A DNA stretch of 51,133 bases, taken from assembly GCF_026339875.1 (NCBI RefSeq), contig NZ_JAPEPZ010000007.1, positions 1 through 51,133 on the forward strand, read 5' to 3'. The position numbers were made by a program, and so were the translations under genes. Source of the stretch: Streptomyces sp. NBC_01571 (lineage in GTDB: Bacteria > Actinomycetota > Actinomycetes > Streptomycetales > Streptomycetaceae). The notes below the pieces were generated by a model. The model was not told the DNA's origin. It made no database searches and saw only the letters and a list, made by a program, of their open reading frames with translations. The first letter of the stretch is position 1. Every line of letters begins with the position of its first letter. Positions 8,442 through 16,489 of this stretch are shown here, one piece after another.

Positions 8442-9825
8442 CACCCTGCGCCCGCTCGCCGGTCGGCACGTCCACTTCAACGGCATCGGCGGCAAGGGCA
8501 TCGCCCCCGCCGCCGCCCTCGCCCACCAGGCCCAGATGCGCGTCACCGGCGACGACCTCGAACCCAACCACCGCACCCACGCCTTCGCCGCCGAAGGCAT
8601 CAACGTCACCCTTGGCACCAATACCGTCCCCGAGGGCGCCGAGTACCTCGTCGCCACCGGCGCTCTCCCGCGCCAGTCGAGCGGCCCACAGCCGATGGCC
8701 CGCCTGGAGTTCGTCCAGCACCTCCTGGCCGCCCACGACAAGAAGCTGATCGCGGTTGCCGGATCTCTCGGCAAGTCCACCGCCGCCGCCCTGCTCCACC
8801 AGATCCTCAGCCCGCTGGACCCCTCCGCTTACATCGGCGCCGACGTCCCCGGACTGTTCTGCGGCGGCCAGCTCGCGGCCGGTGAGTGGGCCGTCGTCGA
8901 GGCGTGCGAGTACCAGGGCGCCTACCGGGCACTCACCCCGGAAATCGTCATCGCCCTGAACCTGGTCCAAAACCACGAGGACCTCTTCGGACCCGGCACC
9001 GCCGGGTTCGAGCGCAGCCTCGCCGCCTTCCTCACCGAGACGTCCACCCCGCCGAGCATGGTCGTGCTCCCCGACGACGTCGCCGCCCTGCTCACCCCGC
9101 GCCTTACCGGAACGGCGGGAATGACGGTGCAGACCGTGGGCGAGGACGCCGACTGGAACGTCGACGTCACCTCCATCGACCCCACCGGCACCACGTTCCG
9201 CCTCGCCCAGCACGGCACCTACGCCGGCACATGGACCGTTCCCGCCCCGGGCCGTCACCTGGTCACCGCCGCCGCCTGCTCCCTGGTCACCTCCCTGCAC
9301 CTGGGCGTCAGCCACGCCGACAGCGCCGAGGCACTCGTCGGCTTCCGGCTCCCGCGCCGCCGGATGAGCACCATGCACCACGACGACCGGCTGGTCCTCG
9401 TCGATGACAACGCGCGCCAGCCCGGCCAGGCCGCCGCCCTCCTCCAGGCCCTGCGCCAGGCCCACCCCGACCGGCACCTCGTCATTGCCGTCGCCCCCTG
9501 GGGCCGCAAGAACCGGCGCGACCTCGCCGCATGGGCGCTCGGCCTGTCCGAGGCGGACACCGTGTGGATCCTGCCCGTCGGTGACGCCGCAGTCCCCGGC
9601 GGTGAAGCGCCCGACGCCGATGCCCGTCTCGCCGAACTGATCCGTCTGGAGGGCACCCCCGCCTACACCGTCCGCCCTGACGGCGATCTGCCACTCCCGG
9701 CCGGCCCGGACACCACGGCCCTGCTGGTGGCCACCGCCGGGTACGACGGGAGTCTGAAAACTTTCTCCGCCCTGCACGACCAGACCATCGCCCGCTTCGG
9801 CGCCGACCCCGCCCCGGCCGCATGA
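8434..9825 (+). CDS. Divergent Mur-type ATP-dependent amino acid ligase
   Basis: At 463 residues this has the three-domain Mur ligase plan. The N-terminal Rossmann segment is HVHFNGIGGKGIAPAAAL, the ATP loop is GSLGKSTAAALL (G110-S115), and the C-terminal Rossmann domain begins near residue 310. It is related to MurC, which adds L-Ala to UDP-MurNAc. The C-terminal signature DDYAHHP of MurC is replaced by DDNARQP (324-330), so the acceptor or amino acid is probably different. Its ATG overlaps the preceding gene by 8 bp. I infer it joins an amino acid to an intermediate of this pathway rather than serving the cell wall. Confidence 0.75.
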   Translation: MPDTLRPLAGRHVHFNGIGGKGIAPAAALAHQAQMRVTGDDLEPNHRTHAFAAEGINVTLGTNTVPEGAEYLVATGALPRQSSGPQPMARLEFVQHLLAAHDKKLIAVAGSLGKSTAAALLHQILSPLDPSAYIGADVPGLFCGGQLAAGEWAVVEACEYQGAYRALTPEIVIALNLVQNHEDLFGPGTAGFERSLAAFLTETSTPPSMVVLPDDVAALLTPRLTGTAGMTVQTVGEDADWNVDVTSIDPTGTTFRLAQHGTYAGTWTVPAPGRHLVTAAACSLVTSLHLGVSHADSAEALVGFRLPRRRMSTMHHDDRLVLVDDNARQPGQAAALLQALRQAHPDRHLVIAVAPWGRKNRRDLAAWALGLSEADTVWILPVGDAAVPGGEAPDADARLAELIRLEGTPAYTVRPDGDLPLPAGPDTTALLVATAGYDGSLKTFSALHDQTIARFGADPAPAA

Positions 9826-10763
9826 GCCGCGGCACCCTCACCCTGCTCGCGGCCCGGGCAGACGGCAGCGTCACCATCGGCCCCGATGACTCCCCGCCCA
9901 CCACCACCCTGACAACCGGGAGCAATCTCGACACAGCCGTACACGCCATGAACGACGCCCTCCGTCTCGACCCCGGCGCCACGCTCCTGGCCGTCGCCGA
10001 CACCACGACCCAAGGACTCGTTCATCACGTCGCGTGGCACGGGACTCTCCCAGCTTCCTGGAACCCGCCTGCCCCGTGGCGGACGGTCCCCTTCGGCGAG
10101 GTCCTGGCGACGCTTGCTCCCACGGTCGCCGGGCGGCTGAGGGCAGCGAGCCGCGCCGGCATCCTCGGCAAGAGGACTGTGCATCTCCACGACGGCCTTC
10201 GTCCCGGCGCTCGGCCGACCAAGTCCGAACGCACGGCCGCCCAGTTCACCTGGCACGCCCGAACACCCACCGCCGAGGAGGACGAGCGGGTGCGGCAGGT
10301 GTGGGGGTGGCTGACCGACGCGTGCGGCAGGGTCCTGGTCGTCGTCGACCGCCACGGCGCCCCCGGTCTGCCCGGCGGCTGTCCCGAGCCCGGCGAGAGC
10401 CGGTCCGCCACTCTGGCCCGGGAGACCCTGGAGGAAGCCGCCGCCCACCACGGACAGCCTGCCGTCCTCGGCTTCCAGCACGTCACCGAGGCCGGGCGCG
10501 CACCGTACCTGCAACTGCGGATGACCGCGCCGCTCCTGGACGTCGGGCCCGCCGCACCCGATCCGGACAACGGGGAGATCTACCAGCGCGTCCTTGTCCC
10601 CGCCGCCCAGGCAAACCTGCTGCTCGGCTGGGGCCCGGAAGGCGACGCCCAAGCCGCCGCCGTCGCCTCGGCGTTCCCGCGGGCACACGACTGCGCCCTC
10701 CGGCACGTCCCCGAACACGGGTGGATGCCGGAGGGCGCATGCCAGGCGGGAAGCGTCAGCTGA
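9822..10763 (+). CDS. Nudix hydrolase with an N-terminal extension
   Basis: The 313-residue protein has a Nudix box near residues 186-207: GCPEPGE, seven residues, then RETLEEAA, with the metal-binding glutamates present. About 150 residues precede it without a fold I recognise. Its ATG overlaps the Mur ligase stop by four bases, the fourth coupled junction in the operon. Nudix enzymes cleave nucleoside diphosphates linked to another moiety. Here a CDP-linked phosphoramidate would be a fitting substrate, but sequence alone does not show it. The 3' end overlaps the convergent murC-like gene by 8 bp. Confidence 0.8.
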   Translation: MSRGTLTLLAARADGSVTIGPDDSPPTTTLTTGSNLDTAVHAMNDALRLDPGATLLAVADTTTQGLVHHVAWHGTLPASWNPPAPWRTVPFGEVLATLAPTVAGRLRAASRAGILGKRTVHLHDGLRPGARPTKSERTAAQFTWHARTPTAEEDERVRQVWGWLTDACGRVLVVVDRHGAPGLPGGCPEPGESRSATLARETLEEAAAHHGQPAVLGFQHVTEAGRAPYLQLRMTAPLLDVGPAAPDPDNGEIYQRVLVPAAQANLLLGWGPEGDAQAAAVASAFPRAHDCALRHVPEHGWMPEGACQAGSVS

Positions 10764-12087
10764 TCAGGGCCTCGGCGGAGGCGTTGACGTCGCCGGCGCC
10801 GATCAGCATCACCACGTCGGCGTCGGCGGCCTCGTCCAGCAGCAGCCGGACGAGGTCCGCCCGGCCGGGCGACATCCGCGTCTGCGGCGCCCGGCCGGCG
10901 ACGTCGGCAACGAGCTGTTCGGCGACGTGCGTCCACTCCTCGGGGATCTCCCGGGCCGGGTAAACCGGCTCGACCCATGCGAGGTCCGCTGCGGCCAGCG
11001 CGTCAAGGAACTGGGCCTGGAACTGCTCGGTCCGGGAGAACAGGTGCGGCTGGAACACCGCCAGAACCCGGCCCTCACCCGCGACCTGCCGGGCCGCGGC
11101 CAGCGCCGCCGCCACCTCAGCGGGATGGTGGGCGTAGTCGTCGTACACCCGCGCACCCCCCGCAGTCCGGCCGCGCAGCTCGAACCGCCGCGCCAGCCCG
11201 GGGAAGGTCAGCAGCGCCGCCCGGATCTCCTCGGGTACACACCCCCGGGTGAGGGCGACCTCTACGACCAGAGCGGCGTTGTGAAGCTGGTGTTCACCCG
11301 GCTGGTTGACCTCGTAGTCCTCGCCGTGGAGGCGGAACCGCATCGGCTCACCGTCGACCAGCTCCGGCCGCACGAGGGTCATCCCGGTCACGAACGGCCC
11401 AAGGTGCTCGGCGGCCTGGGCGGAGACGATCGCGGTCTTCGCGCTGGTGGCGAACTCTCCCAGCACCTTCGCGACGTCGGTGATGTCCTGGTAGGCGCCG
11501 GTGTCCCCGACATGATCGAGGTCGACATTGGTGACGACCGCGGTGTTCACGCGGTAGCTCAGCAGGCTCCTGTCGGACTCATCCGCCTCGATCACCAGCG
11601 TGCCGCCCGTGCCGGCCGCCGCGTGCACCCCCGGCGGACGCAGCAGCGCGCCCACCACGTAGCTCGGATCCTGCCCGCAGGTGGTCAGAACGTGCGCGAG
11701 GAGCGCGGCGGTGGACGACTTGCCGTGCGCGCCACCGACCGCGATCGTCTCGTGCAGCGCCGTGAACTCGGTCAGCAACACGGAGCGGTGCAGCTCCCTC
11801 AAGCCCCGACGGCGGGCCTCCACCCGCTCGACGTTGTCGGACCGTACCGCGCCGGAGAACACGACCTCGGCCGGGGCATCGGGGACGTTCGCTGGGTCGT
11901 GGCCGACGACCACACCGCCCACGCCGTTCCGGACCAGGGACTCGGTGTAGATCGTCTTCTTGGCGTCGCTGCCGGTGACGTGCGCGCCCAACTCCCGGGC
12001 CACAAGGGCCAGTCCGGACATACCGCAGCCCCCGATTCCGATGAAGTGAAGACGACGACCGGCTAAAGGCTTAGGGGCATCTGGCAT
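10756..12087 (-). CDS. MurC-type ligase (UDP-N-acetylmuramate--L-alanine ligase paralogue)
   Basis: The 443-residue product is a complete MurC-type ligase: UDP-binding FIGIGGCGMSG (15-25), ATP loop GGAHGKSSTAALL near 115-127, the acidic EADESDRS, VTNVDLDHVG, and the C-terminal DDYAHHP and FQPHLFSRT motifs. Unlike its neighbour it keeps the classical residues. The usual GTHGKTT of chromosomal MurC is GAHGKSS here. Streptomyces has its housekeeping murC in the chromosome, so this is likely an accessory copy: either a tailoring ligase or a resistant MurC protecting the producer. It faces the phosphoramidate-like operon tail to tail. Confidence 0.85.
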   Translation of the reverse strand: MPDAPKPLAGRRLHFIGIGGCGMSGLALVARELGAHVTGSDAKKTIYTESLVRNGVGGVVVGHDPANVPDAPAEVVFSGAVRSDNVERVEARRRGLRELHRSVLLTEFTALHETIAVGGAHGKSSTAALLAHVLTTCGQDPSYVVGALLRPPGVHAAAGTGGTLVIEADESDRSLLSYRVNTAVVTNVDLDHVGDTGAYQDITDVAKVLGEFATSAKTAIVSAQAAEHLGPFVTGMTLVRPELVDGEPMRFRLHGEDYEVNQPGEHQLHNAALVVEVALTRGCVPEEIRAALLTFPGLARRFELRGRTAGGARVYDDYAHHPAEVAAALAAARQVAGEGRVLAVFQPHLFSRTEQFQAQFLDALAAADLAWVEPVYPAREIPEEWTHVAEQLVADVAGRAPQTRMSPGRADLVRLLLDEAADADVVMLIGAGDVNASAEALIS

Positions 12088-12616
12088 AGCCCGGATTCTA
12101 GCGGCGCGCCCCTTACCTCCGGCGGAGGTCTACGCACCTGTTTCGTAACCGCAGCGTCGTACATGGCACCCTCGGCGAGGCCGTCGGCCATGCTGAGCAG
12201 GCTCACCAGGTTCACGTCGCCGCGCTGGCGGGGCGGGGCAGTTCGTCGGGGTAGCTCTCCAGCGGTTCCAGGGGGTTCGTGCAGGTCGGTCTCAAGGTTC
12301 CTCCCCGTGCCAGGTGCCACCGCCCCCGATTCTCAGTCCGGGTCGCCGGAACTCGCGACACGGCCCGAGCAGTGGAGCGAGGTGATGCGGGCGCTCTACG
12401 GCGACGAACTGACTCCGTCGTGCGAATGCTGCGCTGACCGGCTCAAGTGCACACCAGTGTCAGCAACTTGGGGTCTCGTTGCTGACAACGGGGTGCGTCG
12501 AAGTCACCGTCGTTGATGCTCGTTCGTGTTGTCAGGTGCCGGTCGCCCCTAGATTCCGGGCTTCCTGTCGATACTCTTCCCTCCGTGACTTGGGCGTATC
12601 GACTGAAGGTTCTGAC
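12088..12616. other. Gene-poor interval between murC-like gene and parA
   Basis: No convincing gene is seen. A stretch around 12340-12450 has coding-like codon use (frame with EQWSEVMRALYGDEL and CECCADRLKC) but no supported start or homologue, so it may be a decayed gene. The right part holds the repeated GTTGTCAG motifs described separately and must carry the parA promoter and probably that of the murC-like gene. Confidence 0.5.
12456..12539. promoter_or_regulatory. Repeated GTTGTCAGCAAC-like motifs upstream of parA
   Basis: Three related sites: AGTGTCAGCAAC at 12456-12467 (plus), GTTGTCAGCAAC on the minus strand at 12478-12489, and GTTGTCAGGTGC at 12528-12539 (plus). The first two form a 9-bp perfect inverted repeat (GTCAGCAAC/GTTGCTGAC) with a 10-bp spacer. 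The position 80-160 bp upstream of parA suggests an operator or partition site, but no binding data support this. Confidence 0.5.
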
Positions 12617-13417
12617 ATGAGCAGAGTGCTGGCGGTGTACAGCGAGAAGGGCGGTGTGGGCAAAAGCGCCCTATCCGCGGGCCTTGTTGCGGCCGCACGG
12701 AAACGGAAGCTCGGTGTCATCGCGGGGGACCTCGATCCGCGAGGAACCTTCACGGCAGAGCTGGGCATTTCCACCGACGAGGCTCCGGCATTCTCCATGA
12801 ACGACCTGCTGGCGCTGGATCCGCAGGGAGAGACCGGCCTGGCCGCGGATGCGTTCGCCGAAGCTGGGAAGGCTTGGTCAGGCGTGCAGGTCATCGCTGC
12901 GGAGCGGGCTCTCGCGAACCGGGAGACAGACAACGTGGCTGTCGGCCTGGAGTTCCGGCTGCGCCTGGGTCTAAAGGGCGTAATCGGGCCGGACATGGTC
13001 GGCGTTCTGGACCTGCCGCCTCGAGCCGGCGGGAAGCTGGTGACGTCTGCTCTCGTGGCGGCCACCGACGTGCTCATCCCGGCGACGCTGGACGAGGACG
13101 GCCGTATCGGCGCAGCGGAAGCGCTGAACACGATCAAGCTCGTCAAGGACTTGGGCATGAACCCGGACTTGAGGGTGGTCGGGATCATCCCTTCGATAGT
13201 GCCGGGCGGCCGCAGCACGCTGAAGGACGCCATAGGGGAGTTCCTGGCGGACACCTACGGGTCTCTCTATCGGGACGACCTGGTGATCCCCCGCCACTCG
13301 GTGCGCCAGCAGACACGGTTCGCATGTGTGCCGATCACCGATGCGTCGGGCCGTGAGGCGCAGGCACTCAGCGAGGCATACGACCGGATCCTTACGGCGT
13401 CAGGAGTGGAAGCGTGA
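12617..13417 (+). CDS. parA: ParA-family partition ATPase
   Basis: The 266-residue protein has the deviant Walker A box EKGGVGKSA at residues 10-18 and a Walker A' segment VIAGDLDPRGTF near 35-45. MVGVLDLPPRAG fills the Walker B place and differs from the usual D-x-P-P. It is the motor that positions plasmid copies before division or sporulation. The ATG at 12617 begins directly at the conserved N-terminal strand (MSRVLAVYSEKGG); upstream codons in frame do not look coding. It overlaps the next gene by four bases, as par operons do. Confidence 0.88.
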   Translation: MSRVLAVYSEKGGVGKSALSAGLVAAARKRKLGVIAGDLDPRGTFTAELGISTDEAPAFSMNDLLALDPQGETGLAADAFAEAGKAWSGVQVIAAERALANRETDNVAVGLEFRLRLGLKGVIGPDMVGVLDLPPRAGGKLVTSALVAATDVLIPATLDEDGRIGAAEALNTIKLVKDLGMNPDLRVVGIIPSIVPGGRSTLKDAIGEFLADTYGSLYRDDLVIPRHSVRQQTRFACVPITDASGREAQALSEAYDRILTASGVEA

Positions 13418-14334
13418 GCGGCAACAAGCTGATCAAGGCGGGCAACAGCCGTCTGAAGAAGGCTGCGGACGCGTCCGTGGACCCAGCAGTCCCAGCTGAG
13501 CTGCAAAAGCGCGCAGCGTCGGACGTCGCGAAGCAGGATTCGGTCGACGGCCGGGAGTCCAGCGTCTTCGCTCGTGGCCGTGTTCTCAGTGGCGGCGACA
13601 TCACTGGCACTCCTGAGGAGCAGTTGGCGTACGTCACCGAGCGGCTGCACGAGATCGACCTCGCCGGTAAGCGTGCCGAGGACTTCACCGTCCTGAACAA
13701 GGCGGTGCTGCTGGAGGTCTCCCAGGAGCGCGAGTTGCACCTGGTGGCTGGCCACACCAACTTCTCACTGTGGGCGGCGGGCGTACTCGAAGTCGAGCCG
13801 AAGTACGTGTTCGAGCTACTGCAGGACGCGGCACGTATCCGGGCCGTCAGCGAACTGGGGCCCGATCTCGCGCAGCACCTGACGCGGGCGTCGGCCCGCA
13901 AGGTGATGGCGGAGGTGATCGCCATCCAGGGCCTGGAGGCTGCTCAGGCTGTGGTGAGCGAGGCCTTGGCGCAGGCTGCGGAGCAGGGCAGGAAGCGGCC
14001 GACTGCCTCACTGCTTGCCTCGATCGCGAAGGACCTGACCACGCCGTCGATTCCTGCGCAGGAGCAGAGGTCAGAAATTTCTGACCTTCCGACGGCACCA
14101 CCGGCACCTGCCGCGATCACGGCCCTTGAGCGTGCGACCGCGTCACTCAAAGAGCGTGTCTACTTGCCTTTGGCGCCAGCTGCGGTACAGGCCGCCCTGG
14201 AAGCCGACCCGGCCGCGACTCGCGAGCATCTGGAGCGCTTGGAAACCGAGATGCAGCGTGTCGTGAAGCGGCTTGCCGCTGCCCACCGTGCCGGTGCCGC
14301 AGCCTCGGAGCAGACCGGAGCCGCCACCAACTGA
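13414..14334 (+). CDS. parB: ParB-like centromere-binding partner of ParA
   Basis: This 306-residue protein starts with GTG overlapping the parA stop (GTGA). It opens with a basic segment (KLIKAGNSRLKKAADA). A helical central region of roughly residues 75-190 contains LLEVSQERELHLVAGHTNFSLW and a helix-turn-helix-like RASARKVMAEVIA. A coiled C-terminus follows (LEHLERLETEMQRVVKRLAAAH region). It lacks an obvious canonical ParB CTPase box, so it is assigned from position, size and composition. Two near-identical palindromes, one within and one just after its 3' end, are candidate binding sites. Confidence 0.7.
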   Translation: MSGNKLIKAGNSRLKKAADASVDPAVPAELQKRAASDVAKQDSVDGRESSVFARGRVLSGGDITGTPEEQLAYVTERLHEIDLAGKRAEDFTVLNKAVLLEVSQERELHLVAGHTNFSLWAAGVLEVEPKYVFELLQDAARIRAVSELGPDLAQHLTRASARKVMAEVIAIQGLEAAQAVVSEALAQAAEQGRKRPTASLLASIAKDLTTPSIPAQEQRSEISDLPTAPPAPAAITALERATASLKERVYLPLAPAAVQAALEADPAATREHLERLETEMQRVVKRLAAAHRAGAAASEQTGAATN

Positions 14335-14367
14335 GAGTTAGCAGCAGAGGTCAGAAATTCTGACCTC
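14068..14367. promoter_or_regulatory. Paired palindromes in and after parB (candidate parS centromere sites)
   Basis: AGGTCAGAAATTTCTGACCT at 14068-14087 is a perfect 20-bp palindrome inside the parB-like gene. At 14347-14367 half-sites GAGGTCAGAA and TTCTGACCTC flank a single A. Two AT-centred copies 279 bp apart, one in coding and one in non-coding DNA, are hard to explain by coding constraint. They fit a ParB recognition site. The chromosomal Streptomyces parS (GTTTCACGTGAAAC) is different, as expected for a plasmid system. Confidence 0.65.
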
Positions 14368-14398
14368 CCGCCCTCGGTCGCGACGCCTGGAACACAAA

Positions 14399-14440
14399 AA
14401 GGCCCGCACCCCCTGCACGTACGCGGGGAGTGCGGGCCTT
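14399..14440 (+). terminator. Hairpin terminator after parAB
   Basis: AAGGCCCGCA (14399-14408) pairs with TGCGGGCCTT (14431-14440), and an inner CCCC/GGGG pairing shortens the loop. It follows the parB stop by 65 bp and lies between parB and the convergent nucleotidyltransferase gene, so it could serve both strands. Confidence 0.8.
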
Positions 14441-14529
14441 CACCGTGCTCGGTCGTACGCCGCGTCACTGTCGGGGTTCTGGATGTTCCGCCAGCCGTGA
14501 AGGTGGGCCATGGACACCATGCGCATGGC

Positions 14530-15627
14530 TCAGCGGGTCAGGTTGGCGAGGAAGGACGCGGCTGCCGACCATGGGGTCAGTTCGATGCCGAAGCCGCTGT
14601 GTGCGTCGGGTCCTTGGATGTGGACCAGTCGGCCGGAGAGGTAGACGACGTCGCCGGTGCGGAATGCCCCGGTGTACGCACCGAGGTAGGAGCGGAGGTG
14701 GGTGATCCGGCGCGCGAACACGGATGGTTCGTCGACCGTTGACTCGGTGACGGTGTCCACCTCGATTCCGTAGAGCGCCGGCGTGACCAGGCCCTCGGAG
14801 TGATCCGTGATCCGGGCGAGGACGGAGATCGCCCCTACCTCTTTGGCAACCACTCCGGCGAACGTCTTGTCGCCGTCGGCCCTCAGTGGCTCACAGTTGA
14901 TGTGCGCCCCCGCACCGGCTGTCAGGCCCTGAAGTTTGCGGGCCTCCTGGCGCATGAGCGCGTCGAAGCTTCCTCCCACCATGTACTTGGCGCGCCGCAC
15001 GTAGAGCCGGGTGAGGGTCTCGCCCTCGTAGGGGTGGATGAGGGCGCGTTCGGCGAACAGTGCTTGCGCCGCTTCGTAGCCGCGCGGCCCGTAGCAGACG
15101 AGGTCGATGTCGGAGCGGGCGTTGCAGGCGCCGACCAGGAAGGACCCGGTCACGCCGATGACGTCCGCGGCGCCGGCTGCGACGATCCACTTGATGATGG
15201 CGATCAGGTCTTCGCTGACCGCTGTTTGGTCCAGGAGGCCGGGGGCCTGGTGCAGTGCGGTGAGGGTCTGGCGGCAGGAGTAGTGGGTGACGATGTCCTC
15301 GCGGGGCACGCCGGTGATGACGCACCCCACGGCGGGGGAGTAGATGTAGCACTCGGGCCGGTCGGCGAGGATCCCGAACGCTTTGGACACGACGCTGTTC
15401 TGCCGGTACGTGCGGCCGAACAGCACCCGGTCGCCGCGGGCGTCCGGGTAGTACTTGACGTATCCGAGGAAGTGCGTGCCGGGGTGGACGTCGCCGATGA
15501 CTTTGAAGATGACCCCGGAGCGGTCCAGGAGGTAGTCGCGGTCACGGATGGTCGCCAGCGCGGTGCCCAGCGGCGAAGTCGTTGAGGCTGGGGAAGAGGG
15601 CGGTATCGACCGTCCCGGTGCGCTCAT
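14530..15627 (-). CDS. Polymerase-beta-type nucleotidyltransferase
   Basis: This protein of about 365 residues has the minimal nucleotidyltransferase signature VTGSFLVGACNARSDIDLV: GS, then a spaced S-D-I-D that would hold the metal pair. The flanking regions (FLGYVKYYPDARGD near the N-terminus, a C-terminal beta-rich part) are unfamiliar. It is last in a minus-strand operon with a kinase, a zinc-ribbon protein and a histidine phosphatase. The ATG at 15627 gives an 86-bp overlap with the kinase gene; a later start is possible, but I saw no better one. The substrate is unknown. DNA, tRNA or small-molecule nucleotidyl transfer are all open. Confidence 0.7.
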   Translation of the reverse strand: MSAPGRSIPPSSPASTTSPLGTALATIRDRDYLLDRSGVIFKVIGDVHPGTHFLGYVKYYPDARGDRVLFGRTYRQNSVVSKAFGILADRPECYIYSPAVGCVITGVPREDIVTHYSCRQTLTALHQAPGLLDQTAVSEDLIAIIKWIVAAGAADVIGVTGSFLVGACNARSDIDLVCYGPRGYEAAQALFAERALIHPYEGETLTRLYVRRAKYMVGGSFDALMRQEARKLQGLTAGAGAHINCEPLRADGDKTFAGVVAKEVGAISVLARITDHSEGLVTPALYGIEVDTVTESTVDEPSVFARRITHLRSYLGAYTGAFRTGDVVYLSGRLVHIQGPDAHSGFGIELTPWSAAASFLANLTR

Positions 15628-16489
15628 GCTGCTCGAGTCCCTTCGTGAAGAGGTGACGGCGGTACTGCCACTTCAGGTGCTTGTCCGTGCGGGAGGGGTC
15701 GGTGGGCCGCATCAGGGCGAGGAAGAACAGGGCCTTGACGAGCAGGTAGGCGCCCAGGTTCTGGCTGACCGGCTGTCCGGTTGCGTTCAGGCTCGCGTCG
15801 TCCAGCGCTGCGAGGTAGCGGCGCCGCTGGCCGGGGCTGGCGGTGTAGCCCTTGTTGCCGCCCTTGAAGGCGATGATTTCCAGGGCAGGAAGGACGTCGT
15901 ATCCGAGTGGCACGAGGCCGTGGTGCTGCCAGTCGATGACTCCGGCCGACAGGACGTTGGGCAGGCCGTAGTCGAGGTGGCCGGCCACCAGCGGGACCGT
16001 GCCCAGGCGGTCCAGCGCGTGATCGAGCGCGGCGTGCGTGCGGGTGTTGTCCAGGTCGGGGTTCTCCTGGAAGACGTTCTGGGTGAACCCGGCGCTGTCC
16101 AGCCACTGCCGCAACGCGCCGGGCGTGGGCTGGACAAGATGGGCGGCCTGGGCGAGCAGCAGCCGGGCGGCGACCTGCCCGGCGGTGTCGACGATGTCGT
16201 CGTGCAGGTCGCGGCTGCCGTCCAGTGACGCCACCGCACGGTCGTGGAGGGTCTGGTCGCCCAGGGATTCCTCCACGACGTAGTAGTGGCCGTCGTCAGT
16301 GAAGCCCTCCTCCAGGACGTGCGGCACCGGGTAGTCCAGGTCTGCGATCCGGCGCTGGAATGCGGCCTCCCCTTGGAGCTCGGCTCCGCCGGTACGCCGG
16401 TAGCGCGTGTTGTCGGCGGAGACGTACACCGCGCCGTCGGCGGCGGTCCGCTTCTTGACGAACCGCCAGCCGTTCTCGTTCTCGTTCAT
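15542..16489 (-). CDS. Aminoglycoside/choline-kinase-fold phosphotransferase
   Basis: The 315-residue protein has the APH kinase motifs: GHLDYGLPNVL (catalytic Asp and metal-binding Asn) followed by VIDWQHHG (the second metal site, usually I-D-W/F). An N-terminal lobe includes GEAAFQRRIADL. These enzymes phosphorylate hydroxyls of small molecules such as aminoglycosides, homoserine, choline or nucleosides. Its start overlaps the preceding gene's stop (TGATG). It could belong to the nearby phosphoramidate-like pathway or modify a product for self-protection; sequence does not decide. Confidence 0.75.
   Translation of the reverse strand: MNENENGWRFVKKRTAADGAVYVSADNTRYRRTGGAELQGEAAFQRRIADLDYPVPHVLEEGFTDDGHYYVVEESLGDQTLHDRAVASLDGSRDLHDDIVDTAGQVAARLLLAQAAHLVQPTPGALRQWLDSAGFTQNVFQENPDLDNTRTHAALDHALDRLGTVPLVAGHLDYGLPNVLSAGVIDWQHHGLVPLGYDVLPALEIIAFKGGNKGYTASPGQRRRYLAALDDASLNATGQPVSQNLGAYLLVKALFFLALMRPTDPSRTDKHLKWQYRRHLFTKGLEQHERTGTVDTALFPSLNDFAAGHRAGDHP

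Noticed and set aside
12163..12516. 117-residue plus-strand frame before parA
   Set aside because: Only a short stretch has coding-like codons, the start is unsupported and the frame runs through the repeated regulatory motifs.
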